This document shows positions 37,403 through 46,727 of a stretch of 64,000 nucleotides of DNA, in pieces. A program made the translations under genes and the position numbers. Every line of letters begins with the position of its first letter. Within the stretch, counting starts at the first letter, position 1. Below the pieces are notes generated by a model. The model did not search any database. It was given only the letters and a program-made list of their open reading frames with translations, and was not told the DNA's origin. This stretch comes from Bacillus suaedaesalsae (GTDB taxonomy: Bacteria > Bacillota > Bacilli > Bacillales > SA4): contig NZ_JAFELM010000035.1 of the NCBI RefSeq assembly GCF_016890225.1, positions 1-64,000 of the forward strand, read 5' to 3'.

Positions 37403-37518
37403 AGGTTATTTATATATTTATTCATAACTATTTCGTAGTGACCAATACTTATATTATCATGTTTTCCATCTACTTACAATATGTATTTTAAAGGACATTT
37501 TTGTGTCCTTTTTTATTT
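37403..37518 (+). ncRNA. Candidate free-standing small RNA (about 110 nt)
   Basis: Starts about 7 bases after the promoter -10 box and ends in a hairpin (AAAGGACA / TGTCCTTT, 37490-37511) followed by TTTATTTT, an intrinsic terminator in plus orientation. The 90-base body is A/T-rich and contains only a 10-codon frame without ribosome site. Neither neighbour (helD, LVIVD gene) is on this strand. I know no named RNA matching it; it is a prediction from signals only. Confidence 0.5.
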
Positions 37519-37523
37519 TCCAA

Positions 37524-37566
37524 TAAAAAAAGTAGAGACATAGTCCAAAAACTAGTCTCTACTTTT
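37524..37566 (-). terminator. Terminator of the LVIVD gene
   Basis: AAAAGTAGAGAC and GTCTCTACTTTT pair, extended by AGT/ACT across a short loop, with a T-run in the minus direction. Three bases separate it from the stop codon. Confidence 0.85.
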
Positions 37567-37568
37567 CT

Positions 37569-38972
37569 TTATTGTCTTACAGGTCCACCCAAACTGCTAT
37601 TATTCTTTTGCAAGACCTTTAGTCCACTGCCAATATCTGAAGCAAGTATATAGTTACGATCTATGAACACACCCCATACATCCGAATTCTCCGGTTGGTA
37701 TTGACCAACTTCTTTTGGATTAGATGGATTCGTAATATCAACGGCTACTACTCCCCCACCGTAGTAAGATAAATATAGTGTATTACCTTGGACCTTTGGA
37801 TCATGTACAGTCTTACTGAATGTTACTTGGTTATTTTCCTCTTGGGGCACATCTGTTGTTAATTCTGTCTTAAATTCACTTAATAGCTTTGGATTTGATT
37901 TATCTTTTATATCAAAGATTCTAGTGTATCCGTATGCAACTTCGTATCCCTCTTTGACTGGATCATACACTTCTCTCGTTTCAATTAAAATATTTCCACC
38001 TTGAGCAACAGTTGCAGAATGAGCAGAGCCTTGTTGGTCTGAAGCAAAATCGGTTCTGCCTAAATATTGGGGATTCATAGGATCTTGTATATCGAAAATA
38101 ACAGTTCCTAAATCCCACATTGATACATAAGCATATTTTCCATCAACCATTGTACTATGGTTGAAGACTGGTCTTGTCTTTTGATCTGGAGATTGCCAGT
38201 GATAACCATTAAAATCATCTTCCACCTCTTTTAACGTCCGTGGATCAAACTGATAAATTGTAGTTGGATTCGATGGATCTGTTACATCGACAATTTGAAA
38301 ATCTTTTTCATTTCCATGACTATAATAATCTGCATATGGATTTGCTGCTAAAACAACGGTTTTATTACCTTGTGTAGTTAAATACAGTTCGTGTGTTCCT
38401 CTTGTACCTTTATAAACTTCCCAGAATCCTAGCTTTTTGGGTGTATTAGGCTCCGTTACATCATAAAGCAAGAAACCACCCTTACTTGCTGGGTTTGATG
38501 AATTCAACTGCTGTACACTCACGACTGCTAAATCACCTTTAAAGTGTGGTGTGTTCACTGTTTTCACAATGACTTTTTCTTGCCAAGTACCAGGAATTTC
38601 GTTTCCAAACACTGCAACTTCTACTGGGTTAGAAGGATCTTTTAGATCAAAAACACGGATTCCGCCATTCCCTCCGTTTTTTGTATGTGTACCAATATAA
38701 GCAAATCCTTTATGTGCATATACATCTCCGAAGCTATTTGCCTTTCCATCCGGCCTTACAATCTTCATTTCTGGGGTTGCAACTTCCTTTAAAAACTTAA
38801 GATTTTTACTACCTTCAATGGTCATGACATTAATTGATTCATAGTTTGTACGTTCCCCTTTTTCAAGATTTACGTCCCCTAATTCGTCATGAGCTGAAGC
38901 AAAAGGTATGTTTAGTGAGAACGCAAGCGTACCAACCAATGCAGCCTGTACTAACTTATTACTCTTTTTCAT
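37569..38972 (-). CDS. Secreted LVIVD-repeat beta-propeller protein
   Basis: A 467-aa exported protein. A signal peptide ends near SFASA (about residue 27); the rest is built of LVIVD-type repeats such as IRVFDLKDPSNPVEV, FQIVDVTDPSNPT, VIFDIQDPMNPQYLG and VAVDITNPSNPKEVG, which form a beta-propeller. No catalytic residues known; a surface or secreted binding role is likely. Ribosome site AGGAGG. Confidence 0.9.
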   Translation of the reverse strand: MKKSNKLVQAALVGTLAFSLNIPFASAHDELGDVNLEKGERTNYESINVMTIEGSKNLKFLKEVATPEMKIVRPDGKANSFGDVYAHKGFAYIGTHTKNGGNGGIRVFDLKDPSNPVEVAVFGNEIPGTWQEKVIVKTVNTPHFKGDLAVVSVQQLNSSNPASKGGFLLYDVTEPNTPKKLGFWEVYKGTRGTHELYLTTQGNKTVVLAANPYADYYSHGNEKDFQIVDVTDPSNPTTIYQFDPRTLKEVEDDFNGYHWQSPDQKTRPVFNHSTMVDGKYAYVSMWDLGTVIFDIQDPMNPQYLGRTDFASDQQGSAHSATVAQGGNILIETREVYDPVKEGYEVAYGYTRIFDIKDKSNPKLLSEFKTELTTDVPQEENNQVTFSKTVHDPKVQGNTLYLSYYGGGVVAVDITNPSNPKEVGQYQPENSDVWGVFIDRNYILASDIGSGLKVLQKNNSSLGGPVRQ

Positions 38973-39336
38973 TCTCCAACCTCCTATATGTATATTTGGG
39001 ATTTTTTTCTAATCCCGTGACCATACTATAAAATTTAGCGTGATTATGTACAATATTTATATTTAACTATTAAATCGACGCATCTCTACACATTTCATCA
39101 CTATTCATAATGTTCTATATGTAATATGTACGAGTTGATAATGATAAAGGGCTATTTTATTTAGCAATGCGAAATAGTTATAAATATTCATTTTTGTTTT
39201 AGACAGTACTATTGCGCTTTATGAACCTTTTGATACATTGTTAAACCATTCCACTCCCACTCCTTTATGTGTCATACTTTCACCTTTAACTGAATATCGT
39301 GTTAACAGAAGACTGCTTGTACGAGTAGGAGGTGTC
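38973..39336. other. Divergent intergenic region without a recognised gene
   Basis: 364 bp of A/T-rich sequence between the LVIVD gene (minus) and the lipoprotein gene (plus). It must hold both promoters; I could not assign either with confidence. No ORF with a ribosome site was found; the open frame from 39238 belongs to the lipoprotein frame but lacks a start signal. Confidence 0.6.
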
Positions 39337-39627
39337 ATGATGAAAAAGAAAGGATTATTGATTGTATTAGTGCTTATTTTCCTGACAGCATGTACATTTA
39401 TTCAAAAGGATAACTCTAAAGTTCCTGTAGAGGATACAGAAACGTTATTAATGAACGATCTTGATACAATTGTGAAGAATGCTCAAGAATTTGCAAATCT
39501 TTCGGAATCGACTGAAGTTCAAGAGGTTTTCCAGAATGAAGTAGATAGAATTTGGAAAGTACAGTTTTCGAACGGAACAATCGTTTTATATGATGAGAAT
39601 ACCGATGAATTTGTTCATGCAGAATAA
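39337..39627 (+). CDS. Small lipoprotein, unknown
   Basis: About 96 aa with a type II signal peptide and lipobox LTAC (Cys near residue 20), then an acidic helix and a short beta domain ending in FVHAE. AGGAGG precedes ATG ATG. It is secreted and lipid-anchored; function unknown. Confidence 0.78.
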   Translation: MMKKKGLLIVLVLIFLTACTFIQKDNSKVPVEDTETLLMNDLDTIVKNAQEFANLSESTEVQEVFQNEVDRIWKVQFSNGTIVLYDENTDEFVHAE

Positions 39628-39696
39628 CGCAGACAATTCCGTTTTACATAAATCCACTCCTAGTTGGAAATAATTCCTGTAGGAGGTGTATCTTAC

Positions 39697-39945
39697 ATGG
39701 CCCAACCATATTTATGCCCAAACTGTAAGACGAATCGTTCACGCTTTAATATCATTGAACAAGTGTCAACATCAGTTAAAATGGACCCGCAAACAGGAGA
39801 AGTTACACAGCAATATGATAGTGATCAATTAGATCCTTTCCATTTACCATATCGCGGTCCAGAACGAAGAATTCAATGTGGTGTTTGCGGATTAGTAGAA
39901 GAGGAAAATTCATTTGTCAAAAGAGCACAATACGGCAAAGGCTAA
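39697..39945 (+). CDS. Small zinc-ribbon protein
   Basis: About 82 aa. Two knuckles, CPNC near the start and CGVC near residue 63, should bind one zinc; between them is a charged, mostly unstructured segment. AGGAGG 9 bases before ATG 39697 sets the start. I do not recognise the family. A terminator follows directly. Confidence 0.7.
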   Translation: MAQPYLCPNCKTNRSRFNIIEQVSTSVKMDPQTGEVTQQYDSDQLDPFHLPYRGPERRIQCGVCGLVEEENSFVKRAQYGKG

Positions 39946-39970
39946 GAGAACACTCTTAGTCTTTTTTTAT
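39942..39970 (+). terminator. Terminator of the zinc-ribbon gene
   Basis: CTAAGAG and CTCTTAG form a stem around AACA, followed by TCTTTTTTT. Confidence 0.88.
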
Positions 39971-40086
39971 GTAGCCCGGAATATTCTAATTTTTTCTACA
40001 AGTTCCGACTTGCTTATGATATAGTGTATTTATATATTTAGAAGAAACTGTTAGTTTTAGTTAATTAGAACTTGAGGCGATCTTGA

Positions 40087-41346
40087 ATGAAAGAGACATA
40101 CATTAACGTAGATTCGAAAACGGCTCAATTAGAGCAAGAACTTCAAGTATATCGCGAACTTCTTGCTCATTTGCCATTTTCGTTTTCTTATACCGATAAT
40201 AATCGTGGTCTTAAGATTACGAAAGAACGTGGAAAACAGCTTCCGATGACAGAACGAACTGTTATCGAGGAGCATGCTTCCCCTACTTTCACGACTGACT
40301 TTTCACTTGAAAAGGATGTTGCATTTGATGAGATAGAAAAGATCCTATCACCTATTTTTGATACAGTGCCACACCACATCGTGATGATTGACGAAAATGG
40401 GCACATCACACTATGCAATGAAAAGGCAGCGACCGATTTTAATAAAGACCGTGATTCACTAATTGGAAAGCATATTCGAGAGCTACTTAGTATTCCAGAC
40501 AATTTAATTTTGTTACTGGAAACGTTACATACAGGACAACCAATTATAAACCGCGAAGTGTTAGATTCAAATTATGGCATTAATAACACTCGGATATTCC
40601 GTGATTCCACAGGAAAAATTATACGAGTTCTTGGGGCTTTTCAGTTCTTAAACAAAGTTAAGGATTCAGAGAAGCAAGCAGTAGCAGGCAGGATTGCAGC
40701 AGGTATTGCTCACGAAATACGCAATCCATTAACAACCGTTCGCGGCTATTTGCAATTTTTAAGTGATAAATTTAGTCCGGATATTTCTAGTCTTGTATCT
40801 TCCTTATTAATACCGGAGCTTGATCGTGCAAATAAAATTATTACTGACTTTCTTGCACTTGCAAAGCCATCTGACACTAAATTTGAATTATTCAATGCAA
40901 ATAACTACATTTGTGAAAACGTCGGTAAGTTTCTAAAAAGTGAAGCATTTCTTTATGATGTAGACGTAGAATTTGAGTGCGATAAACAAGTTGATGACGT
41001 TCTCGTATCAATTAATTCATCTGAGATGCTTCAAGTTTTTATTAACCTGTTTCGTAATTCATTTGAAGCAAAAGGCACTGACCGGCTACATATTAAACTT
41101 GAGACTAGTTTACTTGAAAAACATGTCCAAATCGCATTTATAGACAACGGAACCGGCATAAGCCCGAAGGCACTGGAGCATTTATTTGATCCATTCTTTA
41201 CAACAAAAGATGAAGGAACTGGACTTGGCCTCTCAGTCTCACGTAAAATCGTCGAAAACCATGGAGGCATCTTAACAGTTAGAAGTAGTCATAAAGGAAC
41301 TACTTTTTATATACAGTTACCTGCCTTACATCAATCAAAAATATAA
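40087..41346 (+). CDS. Cytosolic PAS sensor histidine kinase (orphan)
   Basis: A 419-aa kinase without membrane helices: an N-terminal coiled segment, one PAS domain (about 88-195), HisKA with AAGIAHEIRNPLTTVRGYLQF, and HATPase_c with NLFRNSFEAK, DNGTGIS and EGTGLGLSVS. No regulator gene is adjacent, as is usual for phosphorelay sporulation kinases. Ribosome site GAGGCG. Second such kinase in the window. Confidence 0.9.
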   Translation: MKETYINVDSKTAQLEQELQVYRELLAHLPFSFSYTDNNRGLKITKERGKQLPMTERTVIEEHASPTFTTDFSLEKDVAFDEIEKILSPIFDTVPHHIVMIDENGHITLCNEKAATDFNKDRDSLIGKHIRELLSIPDNLILLLETLHTGQPIINREVLDSNYGINNTRIFRDSTGKIIRVLGAFQFLNKVKDSEKQAVAGRIAAGIAHEIRNPLTTVRGYLQFLSDKFSPDISSLVSSLLIPELDRANKIITDFLALAKPSDTKFELFNANNYICENVGKFLKSEAFLYDVDVEFECDKQVDDVLVSINSSEMLQVFINLFRNSFEAKGTDRLHIKLETSLLEKHVQIAFIDNGTGISPKALEHLFDPFFTTKDEGTGLGLSVSRKIVENHGGILTVRSSHKGTTFYIQLPALHQSKI

Positions 41347-41374
41347 AACAGGAGCGAATTTGCTCCTGTTTTTG
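41347..41374. terminator. Bidirectional terminator between the kinase and msrAB
   Basis: AACAGGAGC and GCTCCTGTT pair perfectly around GAATTT, with TTTTTGC after it on the plus strand and A/T-rich sequence on the other side. Confidence 0.88.
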
Positions 41375-41376
41375 CT

Positions 41377-42336
41377 TTAATCAAATAACTTCTGAAACTC
41401 CGCGTACCCTTCTTTTTCAAGGTCTTCTTTTGAAATAAAGCGAAGCGCTGCAGAGTTAATACAATACCGCAATCCACCGTGTTCCATAGGACCATCTTCA
41501 AATACATGACCTAAATGGGAGTCTCCTTCTTTACTTCTAATTTCTGTTCGAACCATGTTATATGAAACATCAAGTTCCTCCTTCACCGTTTCTTTTTGTA
41601 ACGGCTTAGTAAAGCTCGGCCATCCACAGCCTGAATCATATTTATCCAGTGAGCTGAATAACGGCTCGCCCGAAACAATGTCAACATAAATACCATCTTC
41701 TTTATGATCCCAAAATTCGTTTCTAAACGCCGGTTCAGTGCCATTTTTTTGAGTCACTTCATATTGAATAGGTGTTAACTTCTTTTTCAATTCAAGATCT
41801 TTGTTCGGATTCTTCCACGCTTCTTTTATAAATTTCTCTCGCCCAGAACCAGTATGATATAACTTATATCGTATTGGATTTTTCTTGTAATAATCTTGAT
41901 GGTATTCCTCTGCCACATAAAAATCCTGAGCAGGTAGAATTTTTGTTGCAATCGGTTTAGTAAACCTGCCACTTTCCTGTAATTCATGCTTGGATTTCTC
42001 AGCTAGCATATGTTGTTCATCATTATGATAAAAAACCGCTGTTTGGTAAGACTGTCCACGATCCCCGAACTGGCCACCTTCATCAGTTGGATCAATTTGC
42101 TGCCAAAATAATGATAACAATTTTTCGTATGGAAATACGTCTGGATCAAACGTAATTTGGACAGCTTCATAATGTCCAGTTTGGTTTGTGCACACTTCTT
42201 CATATGTAGGGTTTTCTTTATGACCTCCTGTGTAGCCGGAAACGACTTTATGAATACCAGGTTGCTCATCAAAAGGCTTCACCATACACCAAAAACATCC
42301 ACCAGCGAATGTTGCAAGTTGCAAATTGCTTGTCAT
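41377..42336 (-). CDS. msrAB: Bifunctional peptide methionine sulfoxide reductase MsrA/MsrB
   Basis: A 319-aa fusion repairing both methionine sulfoxide epimers. MsrA (about 1-160) has [11 protein letters not shown]; MsrB (about 175-310) has the SGCGWPSF and [12 protein letters not shown] catalytic Cys. The paired CxxC zinc sites of many MsrB proteins are absent, so this is the zinc-free type. Ribosome site AAGGTGG. Confidence 0.95.
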   Translation of the reverse strand: MTSNLQLATFAGGCFWCMVKPFDEQPGIHKVVSGYTGGHKENPTYEEVCTNQTGHYEAVQITFDPDVFPYEKLLSLFWQQIDPTDEGGQFGDRGQSYQTAVFYHNDEQHMLAEKSKHELQESGRFTKPIATKILPAQDFYVAEEYHQDYYKKNPIRYKLYHTGSGREKFIKEAWKNPNKDLELKKKLTPIQYEVTQKNGTEPAFRNEFWDHKEDGIYVDIVSGEPLFSSLDKYDSGCGWPSFTKPLQKETVKEELDVSYNMVRTEIRSKEGDSHLGHVFEDGPMEHGGLRYCINSAALRFISKEDLEKEGYAEFQKLFD

Positions 42337-42438
42337 TTTTATACCACCTTCATGTTTGTTATTATTTGCTTATCATTATAACAATCCAATCGCTTTTTCC
42401 ATAATAATATGAAATAAAAAAAGCGAGAAACTTAGTTC

Positions 42439-42918
42439 TCACTTTTCCTGTAAAATGTTCTTTAACATATATTTTGTCATATAGTCAAATTCATCTGCGT
42501 TTAATTCGATTACATTAACTATCATGTTAAGATACTTACTCGTGATATTCATATACTCAATATCCTCAAACACTCTACATTCCTCTATATACTTTTCCAA
42601 AAAGCTCTCAAGAACAATCACTTCTTCATACGTAAGAGATATATGAATCTCTGATTCCTCAATGTCAGAAATCATGAGTGCTTTTACCTGCAAATCAGAT
42701 AAAATAACGTACTCCCTTGTAAGTATCTTCATCGTGCGTTCATTTGTTTCCATTTGTGAAAAATAACCGGCAGAATGAGCGCTATGCATGAGGAATTGTG
42801 TCCAAAACGGAATCTCACATGCTGGGACAGGAAGTTGTATACAAATCTCATTATCTTTTATTTTATTAATTGCCTTTTCTTTTATCTCAAGGGCTTGTGT
42901 AAAGTCGATGACTGTCAT
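42439..42918 (-). CDS. Hypothetical protein, unknown family
   Basis: About 159 aa, soluble and acidic in its second half, with no motif I recognise. GGAGG lies 8 bases before ATG 42918; the upstream open frame to 42996 is hydrophobic and lacks a ribosome site. A hairpin (42420-42446) overlaps the stop and probably terminates transcription. Confidence 0.65.
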   Translation of the reverse strand: MTVIDFTQALEIKEKAINKIKDNEICIQLPVPACEIPFWTQFLMHSAHSAGYFSQMETNERTMKILTREYVILSDLQVKALMISDIEESEIHISLTYEEVIVLESFLEKYIEECRVFEDIEYMNITSKYLNMIVNVIELNADEFDYMTKYMLKNILQEK

Positions 42919-42996
42919 GTGTCTCTCCTCCATAGCAATAACAACTACAATCGTAGCACGATTTAGGGCACGGAGATAGAGGAACAATATTGCCAA

Positions 42997-44067
42997 TTAT
43001 GAACTTCTTTTCAAACGAATTCGATCTCTTTTAAAAATCCATAAAAGTAAAGGAGGTACAACTAGTAGCACAAAAAACACTCGAAACATTTGAAATCCTG
43101 TTACGATTGACATATCTGCACCGATTGCTACAGCTGTAAGTCCCATTTCAGCAATTCCGCCTGGAGCTGAACTTAAGAAGGATGTACCAAGTGATACCGG
43201 GTATAGCCACACTAAAAAAAATGCAATACTAACAGTTGAAACAAGCAAGGCAACACTCGAAACAATTGCCCCTACTCCAAATCGCTTCCAATTTTTCAAC
43301 TTGTTAGGATCTACCATGATTCCAACATGAATCCCTAAGAACAATTGAGAGACAACAATGATCCAATTCGGAAGTTGGAATGGAGTAAATCCTGATATAA
43401 CAAAAATTGCACTTCCTAACAATGGCCCGAGCAAATACGGAGTTGGAAACCTAAACCTTACCGCTAACCAAGTAGAAATAATGGTGACTACCACAAATAA
43501 CAGAATCTCAATGTTATTGGCCTCTACAATTTGACCTAGTTCAAAAGTAGTCGAGCTACCAATATGAGAAAACCAATCAATTCTTACGATAGCTGGTACT
43601 AAATAAATCACAGACAATAACCGTATGAGCTGAAATAACGTGACGCTTGTTACATCTACATCCTCAATCTCCTCACCAAGGATAACCATTTGTGAAAAAC
43701 CACCTGGCATCATACCAATTATCGCAGTTTTAAAACTAATCCCCGTGAATCTCGCTAAGAAGATTGAGATAAAGATTGAAAAACCAATCAAAAGTAGTGT
43801 GCTCATTAACATCGCAGGAAGCATTTTTGTCATTTGGATTAACGTATCGTATGTAAATGAAATCCCAAGCATATAGCCGATAATAACCAAGCTACCGTTC
43901 CTCATTGAAGGATGAATCTGAGCTTCCTTCTTCAATACAAGTTTCCATATCACAATCGCAAAAAGAGAACCTAGTAACCATGCTAACGGTAAATGTAAAA
44001 GTGTAAACACCATACCGCCAATAAGTCCGACAAATACAGATGTAGCTATTTTGGAAAAACTATTCAA
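42997..44067 (-). CDS. AbrB-family membrane transporter-like protein (internal duplication)
   Basis: A 356-aa membrane protein with about ten helices in two homologous halves, each with a PGG motif (MMPGGFSQM and SAPGGIAEM). This is the membrane AbrB duplication family, sometimes mislabelled ammonia monooxygenase; its substrate is not established. It probably starts at TTG 44067 with a weak ribosome site. Confidence 0.82.
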   Translation of the reverse strand: MNSFSKIATSVFVGLIGGMVFTLLHLPLAWLLGSLFAIVIWKLVLKKEAQIHPSMRNGSLVIIGYMLGISFTYDTLIQMTKMLPAMLMSTLLLIGFSIFISIFLARFTGISFKTAIIGMMPGGFSQMVILGEEIEDVDVTSVTLFQLIRLLSVIYLVPAIVRIDWFSHIGSSTTFELGQIVEANNIEILLFVVVTIISTWLAVRFRFPTPYLLGPLLGSAIFVISGFTPFQLPNWIIVVSQLFLGIHVGIMVDPNKLKNWKRFGVGAIVSSVALLVSTVSIAFFLVWLYPVSLGTSFLSSAPGGIAEMGLTAVAIGADMSIVTGFQMFRVFFVLLVVPPLLLWIFKRDRIRLKRSS

Positions 44068-44189
44068 CTTTCATCACGCTTTCTTTTGTTAGTACTCTAC
44101 TAGTTTATCATACTTTTATTATGAATATGGAAACGCCTGGGTATATGCCCCAAGCGTTAGTTTTTGCAAAATTCACCACAATAAAAACC

Positions 44190-45020
44190 TTATTTCATCA
44201 TTGGCGGTGTATTAAAAATATAAGGCGGTGCAGGCATCAACTTCGGCTTTGATGCATATGGAACTGGTTGCGATACATATTTAAATGTTCCACGTCCATC
44301 AGGAGCTGGACCTTGTGCCCATCTGCCTTTGCTGCTCTCTTCACCTCGTGAAAAATTATATAAATCATACGATACAGCTTGCTTTTCCAGCTCACGTGGG
44401 AAGGTAGTCGGAACGACAACATCTCCTTCAGCTGCTTCCAATTCTGCAATTGCTGCAATCCATTGATTTTGATGAGCTGTATCACGAGCTAGTAAGAATG
44501 CAAGCATATCTCTTACACTAGGATCATCTGTCATATTATACAAACGCGCAACTTGCAGTCTTCCTTGTGATTCAGCATTTAAATTCGCTCTAAAATCTGC
44601 AATTAAGTTACCGCTCCCGATGATGTAATCAGCCGTCCATCTATTTCCAACAGAATCAGCTGGCATTGCCCCTAGACCACTTACAATCGCATGTTGTGGA
44701 TTCATACCACCCATAATTGCAGCTAATGCCGGATTACTGGCATACGCTGCTTCTTGGTCTCCAATAGGAGCATTATCTAATAAACGTGAGATCATTGTTG
44801 CAAGCATTTCAACGTGTGCGATTTCTTCTGTACCGATATCTAATAATAAATCACGATACTTCTCCTCAGCACGACAGTTAAATCCTTGAAATAAGTATTG
44901 CATCATAACCGAAATTTCACCAAATTGGCCACCTAGTACTTCTTGAAGTTTTTTCGCATATATCGGATCTGGCTTTGAAGGCTTTGCCTGATATTGAAGC
45001 TCTTTTATGTGATAAAACAC
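44190..45020 (-). CDS. Manganese catalase
   Basis: A 276-aa di-manganese catalase. The four-helix bundle ligands are visible as Glu in GGQFGEISV, Glu and His in GTEEIAHVEM, and later RDTAHQNQW. It is longer than CotJC and resembles YdbD-type enzymes. GTG start behind GGGAGG. It disproportionates hydrogen peroxide, possibly in spores. Confidence 0.92.
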   Translation of the reverse strand: MFYHIKELQYQAKPSKPDPIYAKKLQEVLGGQFGEISVMMQYLFQGFNCRAEEKYRDLLLDIGTEEIAHVEMLATMISRLLDNAPIGDQEAAYASNPALAAIMGGMNPQHAIVSGLGAMPADSVGNRWTADYIIGSGNLIADFRANLNAESQGRLQVARLYNMTDDPSVRDMLAFLLARDTAHQNQWIAAIAELEAAEGDVVVPTTFPRELEKQAVSYDLYNFSRGEESSKGRWAQGPAPDGRGTFKYVSQPVPYASKPKLMPAPPYIFNTPPMMK

Positions 45021-45112
45021 ATGTATTCCTCCCTTATTTCATAACATCTCTATTGTTATATTAAAATAATGGAAACTTGGTGCATGTATAGGCAAATGTT
45101 TATAAAATTTAA

Positions 45113-45382
45113 TTACTTCATTTTCTTAAACTTCCCTTCAACCGTTACTTTATCTGTGTGACACGAGTCAAACTCCCCAATCTCATCTGTCAATTGTTCA
45201 ATAGTTGGTAAGTCATCATAGCTTTCAATAATTTCATGATTTAATAAGCTTACTAAATGGTATGGATATTTCTCTTCCTCATATGGGGAATAAATAATGG
45301 TAAATATCCCCCCTCCACGTGTAAATAAAAATTGCATATGAGTTTTTAGTTTTTCTTCTTTATCATTTATTAAAAATACCAT
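45113..45382 (-). CDS. Hypothetical protein (89 aa), unknown
   Basis: A small acidic protein without membrane segment or recognised motif. GAGGTG precedes ATG 45382 by 6 bases, so I use that start rather than 45400. It lies alone between the catalase and kinase-like genes. Confidence 0.62.
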   Translation of the reverse strand: MVFLINDKEEKLKTHMQFLFTRGGGIFTIIYSPYEEEKYPYHLVSLLNHEIIESYDDLPTIEQLTDEIGEFDSCHTDKVTVEGKFKKMK

Positions 45383-45443
45383 CGTAATCACCTCTATCAC
45401 AGAATCTATTAAAACAATATTCTGGTAGAGTTTGAAATAGAAC

Positions 45444-46355
45444 TTAGTTACTCAATAATTCATGAAATAGTAGTGCTAGATTTAACGTTTGATCAAATGA
45501 TTCTTGAGATTGACCGTCTTCTATAAGCCACCATGCTGATAAAATGGAAAGTGAATAACCCCACAGTAATATTCTTTCTTTATTTAAATCTAATAAATCG
45601 CTAAATTGATTGACTCGTTTTTCTAGTACTTCTCTTGGGGAATCATGTGTCCATAAATAATTCCGAAGAAAAGGGATGATATCAACTTCTCTCTCTCCTA
45701 TAACCCCTTTTGGGTCTATAATTTTCCAGCCTTTATCTGATGACAAAATATTATCTTGATGCAAGTCTCCATGTAATAATACTGGAAGTTTCATCGTGTG
45801 GAATAAATAACGAAATCTCTCTTCTGCTAAATCTACTAATTTTTGATCGAAAGGTCCTGTTTTACCATTGAATTTCTCTCTTATTCTGTTTAATCCTTGT
45901 GTCCAATCTACAATTGATGGAAATGAATGCCCTACTTTCGGTTCTTGCCAAATGGACTCCATTAATTTAGCCGTAACCTCTACCGCTAAAGTATCATCCA
46001 TTATATGGCTTAACGGTACTCCCGGTTGCAAGTGTTCCATTATTAAAAACCCGTCTTCATGATCGTATTCTAATAGGGTTACAATTTGTCCGTTCTGGTA
46101 GTGAGTTAACCAGTTCGCCTCCCTTTCTAACTCTTTGTTCGGCACGGACATTTTCACTACTACTCTTTTTCCTTCTACATTGACTGCAGGTACCACAAAA
46201 TTATACGACAACTTAAAAGGAGATGATGCCGTGAACGTAATTGCATATTTCTTTTCAATACGTTTCAATAACTGCGGTAACTCTTGTAGCCATTGTTTTC
46301 CTTTTTCATGATGAATAGCTATTAAAGTTGTTTTTAATTTTTCTGGTATGACCAT
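45444..46355 (-). CDS. Aminoglycoside/hydroxyurea-type phosphotransferase family protein
   Basis: A 303-aa small-molecule kinase of the APH(6)/hydroxyurea group. It has the kinase-like lobes, the Brenner motif LLHGDLHQDNIL near residue 200 and the metal Asp in KIIDPKG. It may phosphorylate streptomycin-like or other compounds; resistance is not shown by sequence alone. Ribosome site AGGAG. Confidence 0.83.
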   Translation of the reverse strand: MVIPEKLKTTLIAIHHEKGKQWLQELPQLLKRIEKKYAITFTASSPFKLSYNFVVPAVNVEGKRVVVKMSVPNKELEREANWLTHYQNGQIVTLLEYDHEDGFLIMEHLQPGVPLSHIMDDTLAVEVTAKLMESIWQEPKVGHSFPSIVDWTQGLNRIREKFNGKTGPFDQKLVDLAEERFRYLFHTMKLPVLLHGDLHQDNILSSDKGWKIIDPKGVIGEREVDIIPFLRNYLWTHDSPREVLEKRVNQFSDLLDLNKERILLWGYSLSILSAWWLIEDGQSQESFDQTLNLALLFHELLSN

Positions 46356-46369
46356 TTTTTTCTCCTATA

Positions 46370-46400
46370 AAAAAATAATAGAAGCGGAGACCTCCGCTTC
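46370..46400 (-). terminator. Terminator of the 104-aa gene
   Basis: GAAGCGGAG and CTCCGCTTC pair perfectly around AC, with a T-rich run in the minus direction. Confidence 0.88.
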
Positions 46401-46715
46401 TTACATCACGACATTTTCTAAAACAGGAATGACGATTTCTACTTCTTCACCATCATGATTCGTTAATTCTACACCATCACAGGAAGGACTAATTTGAGCA
46501 ACTCCAACTTCATTAATGGCCATTATGATTCCTTCCGCACCATTGATATAACAAGCAATTGGCTCCTGACAGCTGAATGGTTCCTCTAGATATACTTGTA
46601 TTGTTTTAGGAAAGAGCTTCATCCCCGTTTTATAGGAATAATAGCTTTCAAGACTTTCCATCCATTGAGCAAATTCTCCTATTCCACTAATGATCTTGCC
46701 TTTTAGTACCTTCAT
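46401..46715 (-). CDS. Hypothetical protein, possibly DUF120-like
   Basis: A 104-aa protein. The opening GKIISGIGEFAQWM, the LFPKTIQVYLEEP strand and the YxxKTGM segment faintly resemble the CTP-dependent riboflavin kinase (DUF120) fold, but I would not assign the function. AGGAGG precedes ATG. It lies 12 bp after the SDR gene, so likely one operon. Confidence 0.6.
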   Translation of the reverse strand: MKVLKGKIISGIGEFAQWMESLESYYSYKTGMKLFPKTIQVYLEEPFSCQEPIACYINGAEGIIMAINEVGVAQISPSCDGVELTNHDGEEVEIVIPVLENVVM

Positions 46716-46727
46716 GTTCTTCCTCCT

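Noticed and set aside
44130-44160. Terminator after the manganese catalase gene
   Set aside because: A hairpin is present, but the T-run follows on the plus strand, where no gene ends; orientation does not fit.
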